Below are positions 60,315-64,000 of a stretch of DNA of 64,000 nucleotides, in pieces. Numbering within the stretch: position 1 is the stretch's first letter; each line of letters starts with the position of its first letter. Source of the DNA: Sulfuritalea sp. (lineage in GTDB: Bacteria > Pseudomonadota > Gammaproteobacteria > Burkholderiales > Rhodocyclaceae); the NCBI GenBank assembly GCA_023229545.1, contig JALNZB010000019.1, forward strand, positions 1 through 64,000, given 5' to 3'. Below the pieces are notes generated by a model. The model saw nothing but the letters and a program-made list of their open reading frames with translations, was not told the DNA's origin and ran no database searches. The position numbers and the translations under genes were made by a program.

Positions 60315-62513
60315 TTACGCCGCCAGCGCTGTCGCGCCGCGTGCCGTACCGCCGTGTGTCGCCTGCCAATTACGCGTCACGACTCCTTGTATCAGTTGCG
60401 CCACATCGATGATCAAGGCCACTTCGCCGTCGCCGAGGATGGTCGAGCCAGAGACACAGGGCACTTGCTCGAAGAGTGGCCCCAGCGGCTTGATCACCGT
60501 CTGACACTTGCCGTAGATGCGATCGACCACCAGTCCGGCGCGTTTTCCGGCAAAGCGGACGATCACCACGCGGGGACGGATATGCGCCGGTCCGTGTTCG
60601 CCGAAGAGTTGACGCAGGCGGACAAACGGCAGGGCTTCCCCGCGTTGTTCCATGTAATCGAAGTGATCGAGGCCGGTCGGCAGTTCGACGCATTCGACCA
60701 CCATGTCGAGTGGCACGATGAAGTGCGTACTGCCGACGCCGACATGGAAGCCATCGATGATCGCCAGCGTCAGCGGCAGACACAGGCGGATGGTCGTTCC
60801 CTGGCCGGGAACTGAATCGATATCGAGGGTGCCGCGCAGCGCCTCGACATTGTTCTTCACCACGTCCATGCCGACGCCGCGCCCCGACAGGTTGGTGACC
60901 GTTTCTGCCGTGGAGAAGCCCGGCGCCAGAATCAACTGGTAGATTTCCTGCGTGGACAGGTTGGCGCCTTCGGCGACGATGCCCTTCTCGATGGCCTTCT
61001 TCAATATCCTGTCGGCATCGAGGCCGCCGCCGTCGTCGGCCACCTCTATGATTATGGCGCCGGATTCATGGCAGGCATTCAGGGCGACCGTGCCGCGCAC
61101 GGGCTTGCCGCTGGCAGCGCGTACTTCTGCCGCTTCGATGCCATGATCCATGGAATTGCGGATCAGGTGCATGAGCGGATCGCCCACCTTTTCGACCATC
61201 GATTTGTCAAGCTCCGCTTCCGCGCCGGAAATCCTGAGCTCGATGTCCTTGCCCAGTTCCCTGGAAACATCGCGGACCACGCGCGGAAAGCGCGAGAACA
61301 CCTCGCCGATGGCGACCATGCGCAGGCGCAATGCCATGTCGCGGATGTCCTCGACCAGCGACAGCAGCAGCGAGGCCGATTCCTGCAAATCCCGGCGCTG
61401 GATTTTCACCGCCTGGGCGTGGGTTCCGGCACCGGCGATGACCAGTTCGCCGACACGATCGATCAGGGCATCGAGGCGTTCCGACGGCACCTTGAGACTC
61501 TTCGTCTCGCTGCGGCGCTTCTCCTCGTTGCGTTGCTGCTTTTCGATGGCGGCTCCCACCACGGCGGGCGCCACCATGCCGCTATCGACCAGTATGGCGC
61601 CCAGTCGCGGTGGTGTGTCCTGCCGCGACTGCTGTTGCGCGCGTAGCGCCGTATCCAGCTCCTGTGGCGTCAAGGTGCCGCAAGCAACCAGTATCTCGCC
61701 CAGACGCGCCGAGTCCTCGTCCAGTGATTCGATCAACCCGATGAACTCGGTGGCCTTGCTATGGGGCGGAAGAATGACGATGTGCGAGTTTTCGGCGACG
61801 AACTGGAACACGCGCTCGATTTCCTCCTTGCCTGCCGGGCTGTCGAGCGCCACTTCAAAACCGATGTGGCAGAGTTCGGGATCGGCCTCGTCGAGCGTGG
61901 GCAAATGGTCGGTGATGGTTTCGACATGAACGATCCTGCCGCAGGTGCCCAGGTAATTGATGAAGCACATCGGGTCCATGCCCTCGGCCAGTATCCCCGG
62001 TGCAAAACGCAGGGACAAATGCCAGTAATCGGAGCCCGTGCCGCCTCCGCCGCTGGCCGCCACCCGTACCGCCGATTCTGCCGGCAACTGGCGCGGGGCC
62101 GCTGCCCCGGCGGCGTCATCGGCTGCGGTCCAGGCGCGCAGTTCAGCGATCAGTTCGTCGCTGCGCGCAATATCCGGTGTGCCGCCTTCGGCAATCGTCG
62201 AGACCAGGCCGGCAATGTGATCCTGGCAATCGAGCAGGACGCCGACCAGTTGCCGGGAGAAACCGATGGCGCCGTTACGCAAGCGGTCGAGCACATTCTC
62301 CACGACATGGGTAAACCGCACCACCTCGTCGAAGCCGAACATGCCCGCCGAGCCCTTGATGGTGTGGGCGCAGCGAAACAGCGCAGGCAAGTCCTCTTCG
62401 CTGCCGCCACCGGCTTCCTCGCGCAGCAGGATTTCCTCCATTTGCGCAAGCAGCTCGCGCGCCTCTTCCATAAAGACGCCCAGTGCTTCGGCAAGCTCAT
62501 CGTTCGTATCCAT
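60315..62513 (-). CDS. cheA: Chemotaxis histidine kinase CheA with tandem MshEN-type motifs
   Basis: A 732-residue CheA. The Hpt (P1) domain has phospho-His50 in AHTIKGSAGMFGF. A P2-like region (about 160-250, DYWHLSLRFAPGIL) follows. Then residues 270-293 and 303-326 are two copies of the pattern RLGxxLxxxGxxxxxxxxxAxxxQ, the MshEN signature that binds cyclic di-GMP in type II/IV secretion ATPases. The dimerisation domain, the ATPase with HLIRNSMDHGIE, VADDGGGLD and GRGVGMDVVKNN, and a CheW-like P5 domain complete it. The ATG at 62513 was chosen over an upstream TTG. It is in one cluster with STAS, cheW, cheR and an MCP. Confidence 0.94.
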   Translation of the reverse strand: MDTNDELAEALGVFMEEARELLAQMEEILLREEAGGGSEEDLPALFRCAHTIKGSAGMFGFDEVVRFTHVVENVLDRLRNGAIGFSRQLVGVLLDCQDHIAGLVSTIAEGGTPDIARSDELIAELRAWTAADDAAGAAAPRQLPAESAVRVAASGGGGTGSDYWHLSLRFAPGILAEGMDPMCFINYLGTCGRIVHVETITDHLPTLDEADPELCHIGFEVALDSPAGKEEIERVFQFVAENSHIVILPPHSKATEFIGLIESLDEDSARLGEILVACGTLTPQELDTALRAQQQSRQDTPPRLGAILVDSGMVAPAVVGAAIEKQQRNEEKRRSETKSLKVPSERLDALIDRVGELVIAGAGTHAQAVKIQRRDLQESASLLLSLVEDIRDMALRLRMVAIGEVFSRFPRVVRDVSRELGKDIELRISGAEAELDKSMVEKVGDPLMHLIRNSMDHGIEAAEVRAASGKPVRGTVALNACHESGAIIIEVADDGGGLDADRILKKAIEKGIVAEGANLSTQEIYQLILAPGFSTAETVTNLSGRGVGMDVVKNNVEALRGTLDIDSVPGQGTTIRLCLPLTLAIIDGFHVGVGSTHFIVPLDMVVECVELPTGLDHFDYMEQRGEALPFVRLRQLFGEHGPAHIRPRVVIVRFAGKRAGLVVDRIYGKCQTVIKPLGPLFEQVPCVSGSTILGDGEVALIIDVAQLIQGVVTRNWQATHGGTARGATALAA

Positions 62514-62515
62514 AT

Positions 62516-62848
62516 TCAATTCCCCGCTGTTTGCGCCATGCCGCCCGCACTGATCACCAACGGGTCTCCCAGCATCAAGCCGACACTGGCCATATCCACC
62601 AGGTGCAATACGACCGCCGAATGGTGCGTGAACGTCACTTCCTTGCCCGGCTTGCGCTTCGCCAGCAACATGAGTTGCAAACCAGCCGTGTCGATTTCCG
62701 CCACTCCGCCCAGGTCGATATCGATCTTGTCGGTCATGGCCATGACATCGAGCAGGCGAATCCTGATTTCTCCCACCGTATAGATGGTCAGTTCGCCCCG
62801 TAGCGCGATGGATTGCGCGCCTGCATCAACCACGATTTCGCAAGCCAT
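62516..62848 (-). CDS. STAS-domain protein of the chemotaxis cluster
   Basis: A 110-residue STAS domain, related to anti-sigma factor antagonists. The conserved loop reads EIDTAGLQL; the position equivalent to the phosphorylated serine of SpoIIAA (DSSG) is alanine (Ala55), with Thr54 before it. It therefore probably works without the classical serine phosphorylation, as a scaffold in the chemotaxis system. GAGGAG lies 8 bases ahead of the ATG. Stop and start of the next gene cheA are within a few bases. Confidence 0.88.
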   Translation of the reverse strand: MACEIVVDAGAQSIALRGELTIYTVGEIRIRLLDVMAMTDKIDIDLGGVAEIDTAGLQLMLLAKRKPGKEVTFTHHSAVVLHLVDMASVGLMLGDPLVISAGGMAQTAGN

Positions 62849-62901
62849 GATCACATCTCCTCAATAGGTCCTGCCACGGGCTGGAATGGACGACGACCGG
62901 C

Positions 62902-63462
62902 TCAGGCTGCGAGCAAGACGCCGCTGTCGGCGCCTGCCTTGCCGAGCGTGGCCAGTTCCGCCATCGATAAGGTCCGCGCCACGTTCAGGATGATCACGAA
63001 CCCGTCATTGCTGCGCGCCATGCCGAGAATGAAATCTGTGTTAATGCGGGCGCCGAAGGCCGGTGGCGGTTCGATGTCGCCAGAACGAATTTCGGTGACG
63101 GCGTTCACCCGGTCCACCACCAGGCCGAGCACATGCACGGCGCCGGCGTGGGCGACTTCGACAATGACGAAACAGGTGCGTCTGCCGATCGCTGCCGGGT
63201 CCGCGCCAAAGCGCACCGCCAGGTCGATGACCGGCACCACGCCGCCGCGCAGGTTGATCACGCCGCAGACCGAGGGCGGCATCATCGGAACGGCGGTTGG
63301 CTCGCTGTATTCGACAATCTCGCGAATACACTCTATTTCTATGGCATACGCCTCGTGGCCGAGCAGGAAGGCCAGATACAACGCCCCTCCGCTCGACACG
63401 TCATCATTGTCATTGCCGCGCCGCGCCGCCGCCACGGTGCGCACTACCATGTCATTCGTCAT
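62902..63462 (-). CDS. cheW: Chemotaxis coupling protein CheW
   Basis: A 186-residue coupling protein linking receptors to CheA. It has the SH3-like double barrel with YLAFLLGHEAYAIEIECIREI in two parts, PPSVCGVINLRGGVVPVIDLA and GLVVDRVNAV. The ATG at 63462 has GGAG 7 bases ahead; the upstream open frame is spurious. It lies between cheR and the STAS gene. Confidence 0.94.
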   Translation of the reverse strand: MTNDMVVRTVAAARRGNDNDDVSSGGALYLAFLLGHEAYAIEIECIREIVEYSEPTAVPMMPPSVCGVINLRGGVVPVIDLAVRFGADPAAIGRRTCFVIVEVAHAGAVHVLGLVVDRVNAVTEIRSGDIEPPPAFGARINTDFILGMARSNDGFVIILNVARTLSMAELATLGKAGADSGVLLAA

Positions 63463-63545
63463 GGCAAATCTCCATGGTAAGTTTTCTTCGCCGGCGCGTA
63501 GCCTGGAGAACGCCGCCGATCGGGCGGCTTGAACTGGACATTTCG

Positions 63546-64000
63546 CTATGTCCTCCGGTAAATGCTGGGCTGACATTGCCGCAGGCTCGTGGTGACGTTG
63601 CCCAGGTTCTCGCTGTGACCGATGAACAGCCAGCCCTTGGGCTTGAGCCGCTGCACCAGACGCTCGACCACCTGCTGCCGGGTCGGGGTGTCGAAGTAGA
63701 TCAGCACGTTGCGCAGAAAAATGACATCGAATGTGCCGATGTCGGGCAGCGGGCGGTTGAGGTTGATCTGCGCGAAGCGCACATGCCCGATGACCTCGTC
63801 CTTGATGCGCAGGGTGCCCTCCTCGCGACCGATGCCGCGCAGGCAATAACGTTGCAGATAGCCGTCAGGCATATGCTCGATGCGCTGGGTGCGATAGATG
63901 CCGGCACGGGCTTTCTCCACCGCATCGATGCTGATGTCCGAGCCGAACACTTGCCAGGACTGGGTGGCGCCGAGCTGCTGCATCAGCAGCATGGCAATGC
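63546..64000 (-). CDS. cheR: Chemotaxis protein methyltransferase CheR (partial, 5' end outside window)
   Basis: The last 151 codons of a CheR that methylates receptor glutamates with S-adenosylmethionine. Visible motifs are VFGSDISIDAVEKARAGIY, the FDVIFLRNVLIYFD core and the C-terminal GWLFIGHSENL. The N-terminal domain and start are beyond the right edge. It is the first visible gene of the minus-strand chemotaxis cluster, 83 bases before cheW. Confidence 0.92.
   Translation of the reverse strand, partial: IAMLLMQQLGATQSWQVFGSDISIDAVEKARAGIYRTQRIEHMPDGYLQRYCLRGIGREEGTLRIKDEVIGHVRFAQINLNRPLPDIGTFDVIFLRNVLIYFDTPTRQQVVERLVQRLKPKGWLFIGHSENLGNVTTSLRQCQPSIYRRT

Overview
The window is a GC-rich, gene-dense piece of a betaproteobacterial chromosome. 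The smc-zipA-like-ligA order, a phasin, a 2-aminobenzoate-CoA-ligase-type enzyme, TrpB2 and UbiX, many chemoreceptors and a CZB-domain protein suggest a Rhodocyclales-like, metabolically flexible aromatic degrader. That placement is inference from gene content; no rRNA or tRNA gene is present to test it. Most antisense open frames are shadows of real genes, as expected at this GC.

Layout. 0-5.8 kb: DinG-type helicase, an orphan ATP-grasp-like protein, then a tightly packed molybdenum cofactor operon (mobB, moeA, moaD, moaE). 5.8-13.7 kb: CZB protein, phasin, aryl-CoA ligase, TrpB2, UbiX, a chemoreceptor with a CXXCH haem motif, and the DsbB/DsbA oxidative folding pair. 13.8-19.1 kb: an accessory cassette (small secreted protein, secreted 1216-residue TPR-CHAT protease-like protein, membrane protein) lying between two near-identical 64-bp direct repeats. 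19.1-27.3 kb: succinate-semialdehyde dehydrogenase, LysE-type exporter, an HD-GYP response regulator and a 1602-residue hybrid histidine kinase. 27.5-40.9 kb: queF, smc-zipA-ligA, galU-hpt, a HU protein, DUF1015, aroG and a diguanylate cyclase. 41-56.2 kb: mfd, then a large potassium operon on the minus strand (31-aa peptide, kdpF, kdpA, kdpB, kdpC, Rap1a-like protein, 41-aa membrane peptide, corA, kdpD, kdpE), divergent from kup. 56.3-64 kb: a small hypothetical gene and a chemotaxis cluster (MCP, cheA, STAS, cheW, cheR) running off the right edge.

Three points stand out. (1) A dispersed repeat with core AGTCGGCGCTGGCGAGACGG occurs about ten times. In moeA, moaE, mfd and kdpA it lies in the same reading frame and encodes V/A-GAG-E/D/G-T/A-A. 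The two long 64-bp copies belong to the same family and bracket the TPR-CHAT cassette. (2) A 203-bp MITE-like element with 24-bp terminal inverted repeats and a 7-bp target duplication has inserted in the last codons of ligA and supplied a new C-terminus and stop codon; removing it in silico restores a different in-frame ending. (3) The cheA product carries two consecutive 24-residue motifs matching the MshEN cyclic-di-GMP-binding pattern, suggesting direct second-messenger input to chemotaxis in a window that also encodes a diguanylate cyclase and an HD-GYP protein.

Two small potassium-operon membrane peptides (41 and 31 codons) and kdpF were found by reading the sequence directly.
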